NCBI GenBank assembly: GCA_937899245.1
Contig: CALDKB010000017.1
Location: forward strand, 49,009 to 113,008
Reading direction: 5' to 3'
Length of the DNA stretch: 64,000 nucleotides
Source of the DNA: an uncultured Bacteroidales bacterium
GTDB lineage: Bacteria > Bacteroidota > Bacteroidia > Bacteroidales > ML635J-15
How positions within the stretch are numbered: position 1 is the stretch's first letter; each line of letters starts with the position of its first letter. A program made the position numbers and the translations under genes. Positions 18,124 to 29,708 of this stretch are shown here, one piece after another. Under the pieces are notes generated by a model. That model ran no database searches, had not been told where the DNA came from, and saw only the letters and a list, made by a program, of their open reading frames with translations.

Positions 18124-18611
18124 AGCTTGCTGAATTTAAAGGTTTTGTCATTAATCTTTATTATGTATAGGCCTTCTTGCAACGCACTAACATCAATCGG
18201 GTCATCCGATTGAAGGGTATCTGCTTTCAGCAATTGACCATTTGCAGAAAATATCTGTACATACACATCTTTCTCTCCCGCAAAGTTGAAGTAAAGCATA
18301 TCCGAAACAGGATTTGGGAAAATCCCATCAACAACTTCTAGCTCTTCGACATCTGTCAAATCTGGTTGAGTATAATTGAGAGTCATTTTCTGAATATCAG
18401 AATAAACAAACGAAACTGTCGTCTGGTCCGACATCTTAAAAATTACATTTGCTCCCTCGAAGTAGAATTTATCCACATTTTGCAAAGTCTGTGGGACAGA
18501 ATTTACATTAGCCCTAAAATGCACAATAATGTCTGTTTGCTGTGCTAATGCACTTGTCGTTGCAAACAACGACAGCACAACTGTCAAAAGCAATAGCAAT
18601 TTCTTTTTCAT
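18120..18611 (-). CDS. Small T9SS-sorted (type A sorting domain) protein
   Basis: A signal peptide ending ALAQQ, about 65 residues of small N-terminal domain (VDKFYFEGANVIFKMSD), then a type A T9SS sorting domain from DGIFPNPVSDMLYF to the end TFKFSKL, including IFSANGQLLK and LQEGLYIIKI. Sorting domains of this kind are cut off after passage through the type IX secretion channel. At 163 residues the cargo part is tiny. It is the first gene of the seven-gene operon; its stop overlaps the start of the beta-helix gene (ATGA), so the two are translated together. Confidence 0.85.
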   Translation of the reverse strand: MKKKLLLLLTVVLSLFATTSALAQQTDIIVHFRANVNSVPQTLQNVDKFYFEGANVIFKMSDQTTVSFVYSDIQKMTLNYTQPDLTDVEELEVVDGIFPNPVSDMLYFNFAGEKDVYVQIFSANGQLLKADTLQSDDPIDVSALQEGLYIIKINDKTFKFSKL

Positions 18612-18626
18612 AACTTAAATGATTTA

Positions 18627-18657
18627 CAAATTAACACATATTTTACCTTATTACAAC
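18627..18657 (-). promoter_or_regulatory. Possible promoter of the VTC/DUF4353 operon
   Basis: On the minus strand GTTG is followed after 19 bases by TTAATTTG, one mismatch from TAnnTTTG, 15 bases before the ATG of the first operon gene. A second match, TATTTTTG, lies further upstream at 18686-18693. Either could drive the operon, from the region shared with the AraC regulator. Confidence 0.35.
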
Positions 18658-18774
18658 GCACTGAAAAAATATTTTTTTAGCATATCAAAAATACAAATCC
18701 CCTACAATTCCTATTAGTCCATATGTATGGTTGATTTGGCAAAATTTCTTTTTTTTACCAAAATTCTTTTTTGT

Positions 18775-18782
18775 TATATTTG
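18775..18782 (+). promoter_or_regulatory. -7 promoter element of the AraC-type regulator
   Basis: TATATTTG matches TAnnTTTG and lies 26 bases before the chosen ATG; this excludes an upstream ATG at 18731, which would place the promoter inside the coding frame. Confidence 0.5.
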
Positions 18783-18808
18783 TAACACAAATCCAAAGCA
18801 AAAAACAA

Positions 18809-19651
18809 ATGGAAAACTATGATGACTTTTTAAACCTTAAGAATAACGATGTTGTTCAAAAAGGCATATTGATTCTAAATGATGCAAGGGAAATACCTAT
18901 TAAAGAAACCCCTTACACATCAACTCATTATATCATAAGCATCAATCATAGCGGAAATCTATCTGTTGAATACGAAGGCAAGGTGGAAAATTTTACAACA
19001 CGGTGTTTAGCCATAATTTATCCCAACCACTCATTTTTCATTCGCAACGCATCTGAAGATTATCACACCACACGAGTAATAGTTTCTCAACGTTTTTTTG
19101 AACGCTTATCCATTTTAAGTACCCATGGCAGTAGGTTTCGCCATGAACAGCAACCGCAATTCGTTCTTACGCCAAGCCAATACAACGACATTCTGACACT
19201 TATTGAAGCTCTCAGCATAGTTACCATACACGGACCTGAACCAAACGACGATATGATTTGTGTTCAATTACAAATTTTAGTGGAGGTTATTAACACATTC
19301 CGCTACGAAAACGAAGGCAAAACAAACAGCGGGCATGTCAGTTCACAACTATACGACGCCATAACCAAGCATTATAAACACCATCGTTCTGTAGAATATT
19401 ATGCCTCCCTATTTTGCCTGTCACCCAAATACTTCAGCACGGCAATAAAACAAGAAACTGGACACAATGCAAGTTTCTGGATTCAGCAACATGTTATTTT
19501 GATGGCAAAAACCATGCTCCACACCAACAAACAATTATCCCTTCAAGAAATATCAGAAAACTTGGGATTCCCCGACATTGCAACATTCAGCCGCTACTTC
19601 AAACGGGCGACAGGCATATCGCCAAGCAGATATCGCCACGAAAATCCATAA
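18809..19651 (+). CDS. AraC family transcriptional regulator
   Basis: The C-terminal ~90 of 280 residues are an AraC DNA-binding domain: two helix-turn-helix motifs, the first at YYASLFCLSPKYFSTAIKQE and the second ending in IATFSRYFKRATGISPSRYR, the family signature. The N-terminal half is a cupin-like sensor fold (AIIYPNHSFFIRN) with no recognisable ligand residues. The gene diverges from the VTC/DUF4353 operon across a ~200-base region with promoter elements on both strands, so it is the obvious candidate regulator of that operon; this is inference from position. Confidence 0.88.
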   Translation: MENYDDFLNLKNNDVVQKGILILNDAREIPIKETPYTSTHYIISINHSGNLSVEYEGKVENFTTRCLAIIYPNHSFFIRNASEDYHTTRVIVSQRFFERLSILSTHGSRFRHEQQPQFVLTPSQYNDILTLIEALSIVTIHGPEPNDDMICVQLQILVEVINTFRYENEGKTNSGHVSSQLYDAITKHYKHHRSVEYYASLFCLSPKYFSTAIKQETGHNASFWIQQHVILMAKTMLHTNKQLSLQEISENLGFPDIATFSRYFKRATGISPSRYRHENP

Positions 19652-19660
19652 GCTAAAGAA

Positions 19661-20512
19661 CTAAAAGCGAAATTTCGCTGCTACAGGATAATGATCTGAA
19701 ATGTATGGCCGGCCATAGTCGCCATCAAGAACATTAAAATCAATTGCCTGTGCATTTCGGTAAAAAATATGATCAATCAATGTGTCGCATCCACAATCAA
19801 CACCATAATTATTGAATGTTTTCTTCCATTCCGATTTCGGCAAAATTTTTCTACTGTCATCCATGATTTCTTTTAGCGGGTCAAAAATAGGCATATCTGC
19901 ATTAGAATTAAAATCACCAGAAAGAAATACAGGCATATTTTTCTTCTTAACCATCTTGTTTATTCGGTCCACAATAAGCAGTATTGACTGTTTACGGGCA
20001 ATCTCACCAACATTATCAAGATGAGTATTGAACGCATAGAAAACCTTTTTTGTCTCCTTATCCTGTAACTTCGCCAATGTAACAATACGCTTACATCCTG
20101 CATCCCATCCAAAATCTGGAATATCTGGTGTTTCCGACAACCAAAAATCACCATTATCCAACAACTGATACTTATCGTTTCGATAATAAAGAGCCATAAA
20201 CTCGCCATCCTCTTTTCCATCGTCACGTCCAACTCCAACCCTACTATATCCTGGGAAATTTGAATCGATATACTCTAGCTGCTCTATGTATGCCTCTTGC
20301 AATCCCATTACATCTGGCGACTCACGTTCAATCATATCCTTTACCGCAGGCCTACGGTTTTCCCATGAATTTTCGCCATCATTGGCTCGACTATTGCGAA
20401 CATTAAACGATATATATTTTAATTCGGTATTTTGCTCATGTTCACCAGAACAACTTGAGAACAAAACAAATACAATGAACAGGAAGCCAAAAACAATATA
20501 AGTTCTATTCAT
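19661..20512 (-). CDS. Endonuclease/exonuclease/phosphatase (EEP) family lipoprotein
   Basis: From the chosen ATG the 283-residue protein has a signal peptide with lipobox FSSC and the EEP motifs in order: SFNVRNS, VMGLQEA (metal Glu), FNTHLDN, LSGDFNSNAD, LIDHIFYRN and SDHYPV with the catalytic Asp-His. In Bacteroidota such exported EEP proteins are thought to act on phosphodiesters or sphingolipid-like substrates; the true substrate is unknown. An ATG 24 codons upstream is rejected since it overlaps the preceding gene and hides the signal peptide. It follows the GT-C-like gene after 19 bases. Confidence 0.85.
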   Translation of the reverse strand: MNRTYIVFGFLFIVFVLFSSCSGEHEQNTELKYISFNVRNSRANDGENSWENRRPAVKDMIERESPDVMGLQEAYIEQLEYIDSNFPGYSRVGVGRDDGKEDGEFMALYYRNDKYQLLDNGDFWLSETPDIPDFGWDAGCKRIVTLAKLQDKETKKVFYAFNTHLDNVGEIARKQSILLIVDRINKMVKKKNMPVFLSGDFNSNADMPIFDPLKEIMDDSRKILPKSEWKKTFNNYGVDCGCDTLIDHIFYRNAQAIDFNVLDGDYGRPYISDHYPVAAKFRF

Positions 20513-20531
20513 AATCTTTTTATAAAAATAA

Positions 20532-21989
20532 TTATTTCGCCATATAATTGACTCTAAATAAATGATACCCACCGAAATCAGCATTTACACTCCTTAGTGG
20601 TTCAGCATTCTCAAAGCAAAATGTTGTATTACCATTCAGCATTTTATTCCTATTCAATGGCATCTGACGATCAACAACATCAGTAACATATTCGCCATTA
20701 GGAATTTCATCATCCAGGCCAAAAACTCGACCTTCAATTGATTCACCATATTTATAAAAATACAGATTCTCAACCAATTGTTCTTCTGCCGCTATATAAT
20801 TACAATCCGGATTAGATCTCAAATACAACACGACTTCCGATTCGTTGTAATAATCGCATATATGCTCAGGGAGTATTGCCCAAACAAAATTCCACACAAA
20901 CAAAGATACGCCAAACGGAAGTAAAAAACGTCCAGGCATACAGAAAAGGGACGCTAGACAAAATACCAATGCAAATGGCAACATTACCATAAACTCTGTA
21001 TTTCCATCTGAAAAACAAGCAAAAATAAACTGCATGGCAAAAATGCCAAGATGTACAAATGCAAAAAGTCTATTGCCATTAATTTTACAGCTTCTTCGAA
21101 ATATCATTACAATAAGCCAAAACATTATTGGAATCAACAGAAACATTGCATACAGATATGGGAACATCTTGAGAAGCAACAAAAAGTTTCCATGCACCTG
21201 TGAAATGCTTCGGACAAAACTTATCGGCGACATCAGCAAATTTTTCCAGCCAATACCAGTTGAAGATGCATCGGAAAAATAATATGACATAGCATATTTA
21301 ACAAGATTCTCCACTGTCCAAGTACTGCCTTCAACAAAAACAAGGGACAGCGAATACGCCACAGGAATCAGCAAAAGGCATATGATATAAATGGCAAAAC
21401 ATTTATATCGTTTCGAAAAAAGAAAGCCGAACATAATCCCAATCGTCCAAAAAATCTGTACTTCATGGAACAGACAAGCCATCACAGACAATAAACCAGC
21501 AATAGCTGCATACATTTTTTCATGCTTTCCCGATATGCATTTGAGGAAAAAATAAGATGCTACTACGGAAAAAAATATGGGTATCACATATGTTTCGCAC
21601 TGAACAGAATAACGCATGAATCCGAAACAAGATCCAAGCAAAAGCACAAGCGATTCTGCCGACGATTTCTCCGTAATACGAAGCAAGATTCTCCAAGAAA
21701 CCAGCAATGTGGCTATAGAAAATATAGCTGTCACAACGTTCATCATAGACATTGCATCTATATTCGAGTAGAATAATCCACAAAATTTATAAATGCAAAA
21801 ATGGAATGCATTATAAATCAAATGATGCGGCCAAAACAAATCGACACCATACTTCACATCAGCGGCATAATTTACTGCATCGCACGACGGATTGTTGCAT
21901 GGGAAAAACAAATAGCACACCGACAACAGAATCATTCCGAATAGGAAAAAATACCTTCTGCAAAAGTCCGCTGCTGATTTAGTTTTCAT
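20532..21989 (-). CDS. Polytopic membrane protein, GT-C glycosyltransferase-like
   Basis: About ten hydrophobic segments over 485 residues, with a short soluble C-terminal domain (NPDCNYIAAEEQLVENLYFYK). The first outer loop has an acidic residue (NPSCDAVNYAADVKYG) followed by FWPHHLIYN, like the D-x-x-E...HPP loop of DUF2723 and related GT-C enzymes, which transfer sugars from lipid carriers outside the membrane. That similarity is weak, so the enzyme class is a suggestion. A -7 promoter element lies only five bases before the ATG. The EEP lipoprotein gene follows in the same operon. Confidence 0.6.
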   Translation of the reverse strand: MKTKSAADFCRRYFFLFGMILLSVCYLFFPCNNPSCDAVNYAADVKYGVDLFWPHHLIYNAFHFCIYKFCGLFYSNIDAMSMMNVVTAIFSIATLLVSWRILLRITEKSSAESLVLLLGSCFGFMRYSVQCETYVIPIFFSVVASYFFLKCISGKHEKMYAAIAGLLSVMACLFHEVQIFWTIGIMFGFLFSKRYKCFAIYIICLLLIPVAYSLSLVFVEGSTWTVENLVKYAMSYYFSDASSTGIGWKNLLMSPISFVRSISQVHGNFLLLLKMFPYLYAMFLLIPIMFWLIVMIFRRSCKINGNRLFAFVHLGIFAMQFIFACFSDGNTEFMVMLPFALVFCLASLFCMPGRFLLPFGVSLFVWNFVWAILPEHICDYYNESEVVLYLRSNPDCNYIAAEEQLVENLYFYKYGESIEGRVFGLDDEIPNGEYVTDVVDRQMPLNRNKMLNGNTTFCFENAEPLRSVNADFGGYHLFRVNYMAK

Positions 21990-21994
21990 AATGA

Positions 21995-22002
21995 CAAATT
22001 TA
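21995..22002 (-). promoter_or_regulatory. -7 promoter element just upstream of the GT-C-like gene
   Basis: Minus-strand TAAATTTG matches TAnnTTTG and ends only five bases before the ATG, which predicts a transcript with almost no leader. No good -33 box is visible. Confidence 0.4.
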
Positions 22003-22067
22003 ATATCTTTTGTCGAAAAGAAAATATGTTAAAATGGATTTGCGGCTTCGACTGACGCTCAGACAGC

Positions 22068-22098
22068 AAAAAGAAAAAGGCAGTCCCGAAGAACTGCC
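22068..22098 (-). terminator. Intrinsic terminator of groES-groEL
   Basis: Read on the minus strand: stem GGCAGT/ACTGCC with a TTCGGG-type loop, followed by a run of T (TTTTTCTTTTT). It lies 32 bases after the groEL stop. Confidence 0.8.
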
Positions 22099-22130
22099 CT
22101 CAAACTTACTAATATTTTATGAGTTACATT

Positions 22131-23789
<1,659 letters not shown>

Positions 23790-24071
23790 TTATTCTTCAA
23801 CAACCAATAAAATGTCATTCTGATTCATAATCAAATAGCTTTCGCCATTAATTTTGATTTCAGTACCACTATATTTTCCATAGAGAACAATGTCACCAGC
23901 CTTTACTTCAACTGGCTCGCCCTTCTTCTCATTTCCGACAGCCATGATTTTTCCTCTTTGCGGTTTTTCCTGTGCAGAATCGGGAATTATAATACCGCCC
24001 ATAGTCTTTTGTTCTGCTGCTTCTGGTTTAATCAGGACTTTGCCTGCCATTGGTCTTCCTATTTTTTCCAT
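23790..24071 (-). CDS. groS: 10 kDa co-chaperonin GroES
   Basis: A 93-residue lid of the GroEL chamber. It has the GroES fold signature ([20 protein letters not shown], the mobile loop that touches GroEL) and ends [15 protein letters not shown]. The N-terminus [16 protein letters not shown] is some seven residues longer than the usual start; the internal ATG eight residues in could be the true one. No CIRCE (HrcA) operator is visible upstream; a small palindrome is noted separately. Confidence 0.96.
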   Translation of the reverse strand: MEKIGRPMAGKVLIKPEAAEQKTMGGIIIPDSAQEKPQRGKIMAVGNEKKGEPVEVKAGDIVLYGKYSGTEIKINGESYLIMNQNDILLVVEE

Positions 24072-24148
24072 GATATTTGAATTTAAATGTTAAACAATTT
24101 TTTTTGACGCCATTGTCATATCGAAAAATATGCCATAGATTAAAAAAC

Positions 24149-24161
24149 TGACAAATTGTCA
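24149..24161. promoter_or_regulatory. 13-bp palindrome in the groES upstream region
   Basis: TGACAAATTGTCA is an exact inverted repeat about 80 bases upstream of groES. On the minus strand it overlaps TTGACA and is followed by a TATGGCAT-like sequence, so it could be an operator over the heat-shock promoter. No known factor can be assigned. Confidence 0.35.
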
Positions 24162-24224
24162 AGTATTATAAATTAGGTGCTGGTAGCTTGTGACTAAATG
24201 ACTTGTCATAATTTATAAATACAA

Positions 24225-24257
24225 AATAAGCACGAACAGCAAAGCTATTCGTGCTTA
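24225..24257 (-). terminator. Intrinsic terminator of the enolase gene
   Basis: Arms AAGCACGAA and TTCGTGCTT pair perfectly with an 11-base loop, about 20 bases after the eno stop; on the minus strand a T-rich stretch (ATTTTGTATTT) follows. Confidence 0.7.
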
Positions 24258-24276
24258 TTATTTACTTCATGACAAG

Positions 24277-25632
<1,356 letters not shown>

Positions 25633-26100
25633 TTATTCTTCCTTCTTTTCTTCCTGTGCAGGAACTGCTTCTGTTGTTTCAGCTGCTTTTTTGCGTGAAC
25701 GACGAACTTTCTTCTTAGTTTCCTTTGCACCGAGCATTGCCTCGTTGTAGTCAACCAATTCCATCATACACATTTCAGCATTATCACCCAAACGATTTTC
25801 AGTTCTTAATATACGAGTATAACCACCCGGTCTATCTGCAACCTTTACAATAACATTACGGAAGAGTTCAGTAACAGCCTCTTTGTTTTCGAGATAGCTG
25901 AAAACAACACGACGGTTATGAGTTGAGTCATCCTTTGCCTTTGTGATCAATGGTTCTACATAAACTCTCAAAGCTTTAGCCTTAGCTACAGTAGTAAAGA
26001 TACGTTTATGCAAAATCAAAGACGAAGCCATATTGGACAACATTGCTTGTCTGTGTGCACTTTTTCTTCCTAAATGATTTACTTTCTTATTATGTCTCAT
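25633..26100 (-). CDS. rplQ: 50S ribosomal protein L17
   Basis: Last gene of the superoperon. Core L17 ([20 protein letters not shown], then [12 protein letters not shown]) is followed after residue ~120 by a Lys/Ala/Glu-rich tail ([18 protein letters not shown]) that makes it 155 residues, about 30 longer than the E. coli protein. Such low-complexity tails are common in Bacteroidota L17. It follows rpoA after 12 bases. Confidence 0.97.
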   Translation of the reverse strand: MRHNKKVNHLGRKSAHRQAMLSNMASSLILHKRIFTTVAKAKALRVYVEPLITKAKDDSTHNRRVVFSYLENKEAVTELFRNVIVKVADRPGGYTRILRTENRLGDNAEMCMMELVDYNEAMLGAKETKKKVRRSRKKAAETTEAVPAQEEKKEE

Positions 26101-26112
26101 TTCTTAAAAGTA

Positions 26113-27105
26113 TTATTCCTTATCCAACTTAAATTTCGATGTATCCATTCCAAAGCTCAAGTTCTTCATATCAAGAAGAGCCTCAAGTTCGGTGAGAGAT
26201 TTCTTACCGAAGTTTCTGAACTTCAGCAAATCAGACTTATTGTATTGAACCAAGTCTCCTAATGTCTCTATTTCAGCAGCTTTCAAGCAATTCAAAGCAC
26301 GTACAGAAAGGTCAAGGTCAACAAGTTTCGACTTTAGCAACTGTCTCATGCGTAGAACTTCTTCATCAAATTCATCCTTTTCATGCTTTTCATCACTGTC
26401 AAGAGTTATCTTTTCATCTGAGAATAACATAAAATGGTGAATTAATATTTTAGCAGCTTCTTTTAGAGCATCCTTCGGGTGAATAGAACCGTCGGTCTGA
26501 ATTTCAATAATCAGCTTATCATAGTCGGTTCTCTGCTCAACTCGCATATTTTCAACATAATACTTAACATTTACGATAGGTGTAAAGATAGAACCCATTG
26601 GGATTACACCGATTGTATCGTCAAGTGTTCTGTTTTCATCCGGTTGAACATAACCTCTACCCTTTACGATAGACAAGTCCATCTTAAGAGTAACAGAAGG
26701 ATTCATTCTGCAAATTAGCAAATCAGGATTCAAAATCTTAAAGCCCGATAAGAATTTTCCTATGTCACCTGCTCTGAATTCCTCTTGTCCTGAAATAACA
26801 ACAGAAACGGTTTCATGGTTGACGTCTTCTATTTGTTGTTTAAAGCGTACCTGTTTAAGCTGAAGAATAATTTCTGTAACATCTTCCATTACGCCGGGTA
26901 TTGTAGAAAACTCATGATCAACACCCTCTATCTTTACAGATGAAATTGCAAAACCCTCAAGAGACGAAAGTAGTACTCTTCTCAATGCATTACCGATTGT
27001 CATTCCGTAGCCCGGTTCAAGCGGTCTGAACTCGAACTTACCATAAAAGTCGGTAGCTTCAAGCATTACTACTACATCTGGTTTTTGAAACGCTAAAATT
27101 GCCAT
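26113..27105 (-). CDS. rpoA: DNA-directed RNA polymerase subunit alpha
   Basis: Assembly platform of RNA polymerase. Residues ~1-230 are the N-terminal dimerisation domain ([18 protein letters not shown]); an acidic linker with [12 protein letters not shown] leads to the C-terminal domain ([35 protein letters not shown]) that contacts UP elements and activators. Length 330 is normal. Located between rpsD and rplQ as in most bacteria. Confidence 0.98.
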   Translation of the reverse strand: MAILAFQKPDVVVMLEATDFYGKFEFRPLEPGYGMTIGNALRRVLLSSLEGFAISSVKIEGVDHEFSTIPGVMEDVTEIILQLKQVRFKQQIEDVNHETVSVVISGQEEFRAGDIGKFLSGFKILNPDLLICRMNPSVTLKMDLSIVKGRGYVQPDENRTLDDTIGVIPMGSIFTPIVNVKYYVENMRVEQRTDYDKLIIEIQTDGSIHPKDALKEAAKILIHHFMLFSDEKITLDSDEKHEKDEFDEEVLRMRQLLKSKLVDLDLSVRALNCLKAAEIETLGDLVQYNKSDLLKFRNFGKKSLTELEALLDMKNLSFGMDTSKFKLDKE

Positions 27106-27116
27106 TTACTTAACTT

Positions 27117-27725
27117 TTATTTTGAATACAATTCGACGATTAACTGTTCTCTAATATTCTCTGGAATATCTTCTCTTTCCGGAATAGACATGAACTTACC
27201 AGCCATTGCTGTTTCGTCCCATTCAATCCACGGATACTTGCTGTGATTGAAACCACTCAAGCTGTTGGTTACAACTTCCAAAGATTTTGATCTTTCGCGA
27301 ACAGAAATTATATCTCCTGGCTTTACTGTGTATGAAGGAATATTACACATTTCACCATTAACCATAATATGGCGATGAGAAACTAGCTGTCTTGCAGATA
27401 CTCTTGATGGAGCTATACCAAGTCTATATACTACGTTGTCAAGTCTTGACTCGAGAAGCTGCAACAAAACGATACCTGTTACACCCTTTGAGCTGCTTGC
27501 CTTCTTGAACAAGTTGCGGAACTGTCTTTCAAGAACACCATATGTATATTTTACTTTTTGTTTTTCTCTCAACTGAGTACCATATTCTGATACTTTTTTT
27601 CTCTTCTTGTTTAAGCCATGCTGTCCAGGAGGAAAATTTCTTCTTTCTAATACCTTATCAGGTCCAAATATTGGTTCACCAAATTTCCTTGCAATTTTAG
27701 TTTGCGGTCCTGTATATCTTGCCAT
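27117..27725 (-). CDS. rpsD: 30S ribosomal protein S4
   Basis: Early-binding small-subunit protein with the S4 RNA-binding domain ([27 protein letters not shown], given here as the segment around residues 94-120). The N-terminal region contains no cysteines, so this is the zinc-free form. Length 202. In many bacteria S4 also represses the alpha operon; no leader structure is obvious here. It follows rpsK after 36 bases. Confidence 0.97.
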   Translation of the reverse strand: MARYTGPQTKIARKFGEPIFGPDKVLERRNFPPGQHGLNKKRKKVSEYGTQLREKQKVKYTYGVLERQFRNLFKKASSSKGVTGIVLLQLLESRLDNVVYRLGIAPSRVSARQLVSHRHIMVNGEMCNIPSYTVKPGDIISVRERSKSLEVVTNSLSGFNHSKYPWIEWDETAMAGKFMSIPEREDIPENIREQLIVELYSK

Positions 27726-27761
27726 TTTCTTTTTAATTTAAAAATAACACTAAACCTATAA

Positions 27762-28151
27762 TTAAACTCTTCTTCTCTTTGGAGGTCTGCAACCATTGTG
27801 TGGCAATGGAGTTACATCAATAATTTCAGTAACTTCAATACCCATGTTGTGCAAAGATCTTACTGCTGATTCTCTACCTGCACCTGGTCCCTTTACGTAA
27901 GCTTTTACTTTTCTGAGACCCAAATCATAAGCCACCTTACCACAATCTTCTGCTGCCATCTGGCCTGCATAAGGAGTATTTTTCTTACTTCCTCTGAAAC
28001 CATTCTTTCCCGAAGAAGACCACGATATAACTTGACCTTCGTTATTTGTCAACGTAACAATAATGTTGTTGAACGAAGTGTGAACGTGTGCAAGGCCAGT
28101 AGCCTCTACTTTAACAACACGTTTCTTTGTTACTCTTGTTTTCTTAGCCAT
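27762..28151 (-). CDS. rpsK: 30S ribosomal protein S11
   Basis: Platform protein of the small subunit. It has the signature [20 protein letters not shown] and the usual basic end [12 protein letters not shown] Lys/Arg-rich N-terminus ([12 protein letters not shown]) is normal for the phylum. Length 129. Seven bases separate it from rpsM. Confidence 0.97.
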   Translation of the reverse strand: MAKKTRVTKKRVVKVEATGLAHVHTSFNNIIVTLTNNEGQVISWSSSGKNGFRGSKKNTPYAGQMAAEDCGKVAYDLGLRKVKAYVKGPGAGRESAVRSLHNMGIEVTEIIDVTPLPHNGCRPPKRRRV

Positions 28152-28158
28152 ATCTTAC

Positions 28159-28524
28159 TTATTTCTTTTTATTGGCAATAGTTTTCTTTTTACCTCTACG
28201 TGTTCTTGCATTGTTTTTTGTCTTCTGACCTCTCAAAGGCAAACCAAGACGATGACGGATACCTCTGTAACAACCAATATCCTGCAAACGCTTAATATTC
28301 AATTGAATTTCAGAGCGCAATTCACCTTCTAGACGATATTTGCCTACTGCCTGACGAATTGCTGCAATTTGATCATCGTTCCAATCTTTTGCTTTGATGT
28401 CTTGATCAACACCAGCTTCCTGAAGAATCATTGCTGATCTGCTGCGACCAATTCCAAAGATGTAGGTAAGCGCTATTACACCACGCTTATTATTCGGAAC
28501 ATCTACACCTGCTATTCTTGCCAT
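28159..28524 (-). CDS. rpsM: 30S ribosomal protein S13
   Basis: Head protein that touches the large subunit and P-site tRNA. Start [21 protein letters not shown] and the signature [19 protein letters not shown] with the tail [16 protein letters not shown] identify it. Length 121. The intergenic space to rpmJ is 37 bases. Confidence 0.97.
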   Translation of the reverse strand: MARIAGVDVPNNKRGVIALTYIFGIGRSRSAMILQEAGVDQDIKAKDWNDDQIAAIRQAVGKYRLEGELRSEIQLNIKRLQDIGCYRGIRHRLGLPLRGQKTKNNARTRRGKKKTIANKKK

Positions 28525-28561
28525 ATTCTATTTCTTTTAATTTTATTATTAACAATTAATA

Positions 28562-28678
28562 TTAACCTTGACGTTGATTAAACTTAGGATTCTTTTTACA
28601 AATTACGTAAACTCTTCCTTTTCTTCTAACGATTATACAATCGTCACTTCTTTTTTTTACAGACGTTCTTACTTTCAT
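28562..28678 (-). CDS. rpmJ: 50S ribosomal protein L36
   Basis: A 38-codon gene found by reading the minus strand between infA and rpsM: it starts [14 protein letters not shown] and ends [11 protein letters not shown], the classic L36 ends. Of the four zinc ligands in E. coli L36 only two cysteines (positions 14 and 27) remain; position 11 is Ser and the His near 33 is Phe. The zinc ribbon is therefore incomplete, as in other Bacteroidota L36 proteins. Confidence 0.95.
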   Translation of the reverse strand: MKVRTSVKKRSDDCIIVRRKGRVYVICKKNPKFNQRQG

Positions 28679-28690
28679 CTCTATAATGTT

Positions 28691-28909
28691 TTATTTGTAT
28701 CTAAAAGTTATCCTACCTTTAGTTAAATCATAAGGCGACATTTCTAATCTGACTTTATCTCCTGGCAATATCCTTATGTAATGCATTCTCATCTTGCCGG
28801 AAATATGAGCAGTAATTATATGCCCGCCCTCCAACTCGACTCTGAACATTGCATTAGACAATGCCTCGATAATTGTACCGTCTAATTCTATAGAAAGTTG
28901 TTTTGCCAT
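28691..28909 (-). CDS. infA: Translation initiation factor IF-1
   Basis: Single S1/OB-fold domain of 72 residues that blocks the A site during initiation. Motifs: [21 protein letters not shown] and [20 protein letters not shown]. Place between map and rpmJ is the standard order for the phylum. Confidence 0.97.
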   Translation of the reverse strand: MAKQLSIELDGTIIEALSNAMFRVELEGGHIITAHISGKMRMHYIRILPGDKVRLEMSPYDLTKGRITFRYK

Positions 28910-28916
28910 ACAAAAA

Positions 28917-29702
28917 CTAAAATTTCTTTTCCTTTAAAACTTGTTCAATTAAACTAAAATCAGATAATATATCTGCCTTACCGTTTTTTACTACCACTGT
29001 ATGCTCATAATGAGCTGATGGTTTCCCATCCCTGGTTCGAATTGTCCAACCGTCTTTATCTTGGGTTATGCTTCTCTTTCCCATGTTGATTATCGGCTCT
29101 ATGGCGATGATCATTCTTTCTTTCAACTTAAACCCCTTATTCGGTTTCCCATAATTCGGGATATTCGGTTCTTCGTGCAGAAAGCGTCCGACGCCATGTC
29201 CTGTCAATTCCTCAACAACGGAATAACCATTTGATTCTGCATGCTTCTGAACGGCATATCCAATATCTCCAACCCTATTCCCAGCTACTGCTTGTTCGAT
29301 TCCTTTATAAAGGCATTCTTTTGTACACACCAATAGTGCCTTTACTGTCGGCTCGGCTTCACCAACCTCGAACGTGTAGCAGGAATCTCCATAAAAGCCA
29401 TTCATTAGCACCCCGCAATCAACGGAGACAATGTCACCATTTTTTAATTCCTGATTTGAAGGTATTCCATGAACCACAACATCATTAACGGCAATACACA
29501 ATGTATTTGGAAAGCCATTATAGTTTAGGAAACCTGGAATACCGCCATTATCAAGAATAAATTCCTTTGCTAACTTGTCTAATTTCAAGGTTGAAACTCC
29601 GGGTGCAATTTCAGCCGCGAGCATCGCATGGGTTTGTGATACGAGCAGACAACTCTGTCGTGTCAACTCAACCTCGTCATCAGACTTTATGAAAATCATC
29701 AA
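28917..29702 (-). CDS. map: Type I methionine aminopeptidase (spc-operon copy)
   Basis: Removes N-terminal Met from new proteins. The five metal ligands are present: Asp in VSVDCGV, Asp in YGDSCYTF, His in [10 protein letters not shown], Glu in [10 protein letters not shown] and Glu in HYEHTVVV. Length 261. It lies between secY and infA, close to the ribosome genes, with 6 and 7 base gaps. A second ATG one codon downstream of the chosen start is possible. A separate paralogue lies at 53259-54095. Confidence 0.95.
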   Translation of the reverse strand: MMIFIKSDDEVELTRQSCLLVSQTHAMLAAEIAPGVSTLKLDKLAKEFILDNGGIPGFLNYNGFPNTLCIAVNDVVVHGIPSNQELKNGDIVSVDCGVLMNGFYGDSCYTFEVGEAEPTVKALLVCTKECLYKGIEQAVAGNRVGDIGYAVQKHAESNGYSVVEELTGHGVGRFLHEEPNIPNYGKPNKGFKLKERMIIAIEPIINMGKRSITQDKDGWTIRTRDGKPSAHYEHTVVVKNGKADILSDFSLIEQVLKEKKF

Positions 29703-29708
29703 AGATCG

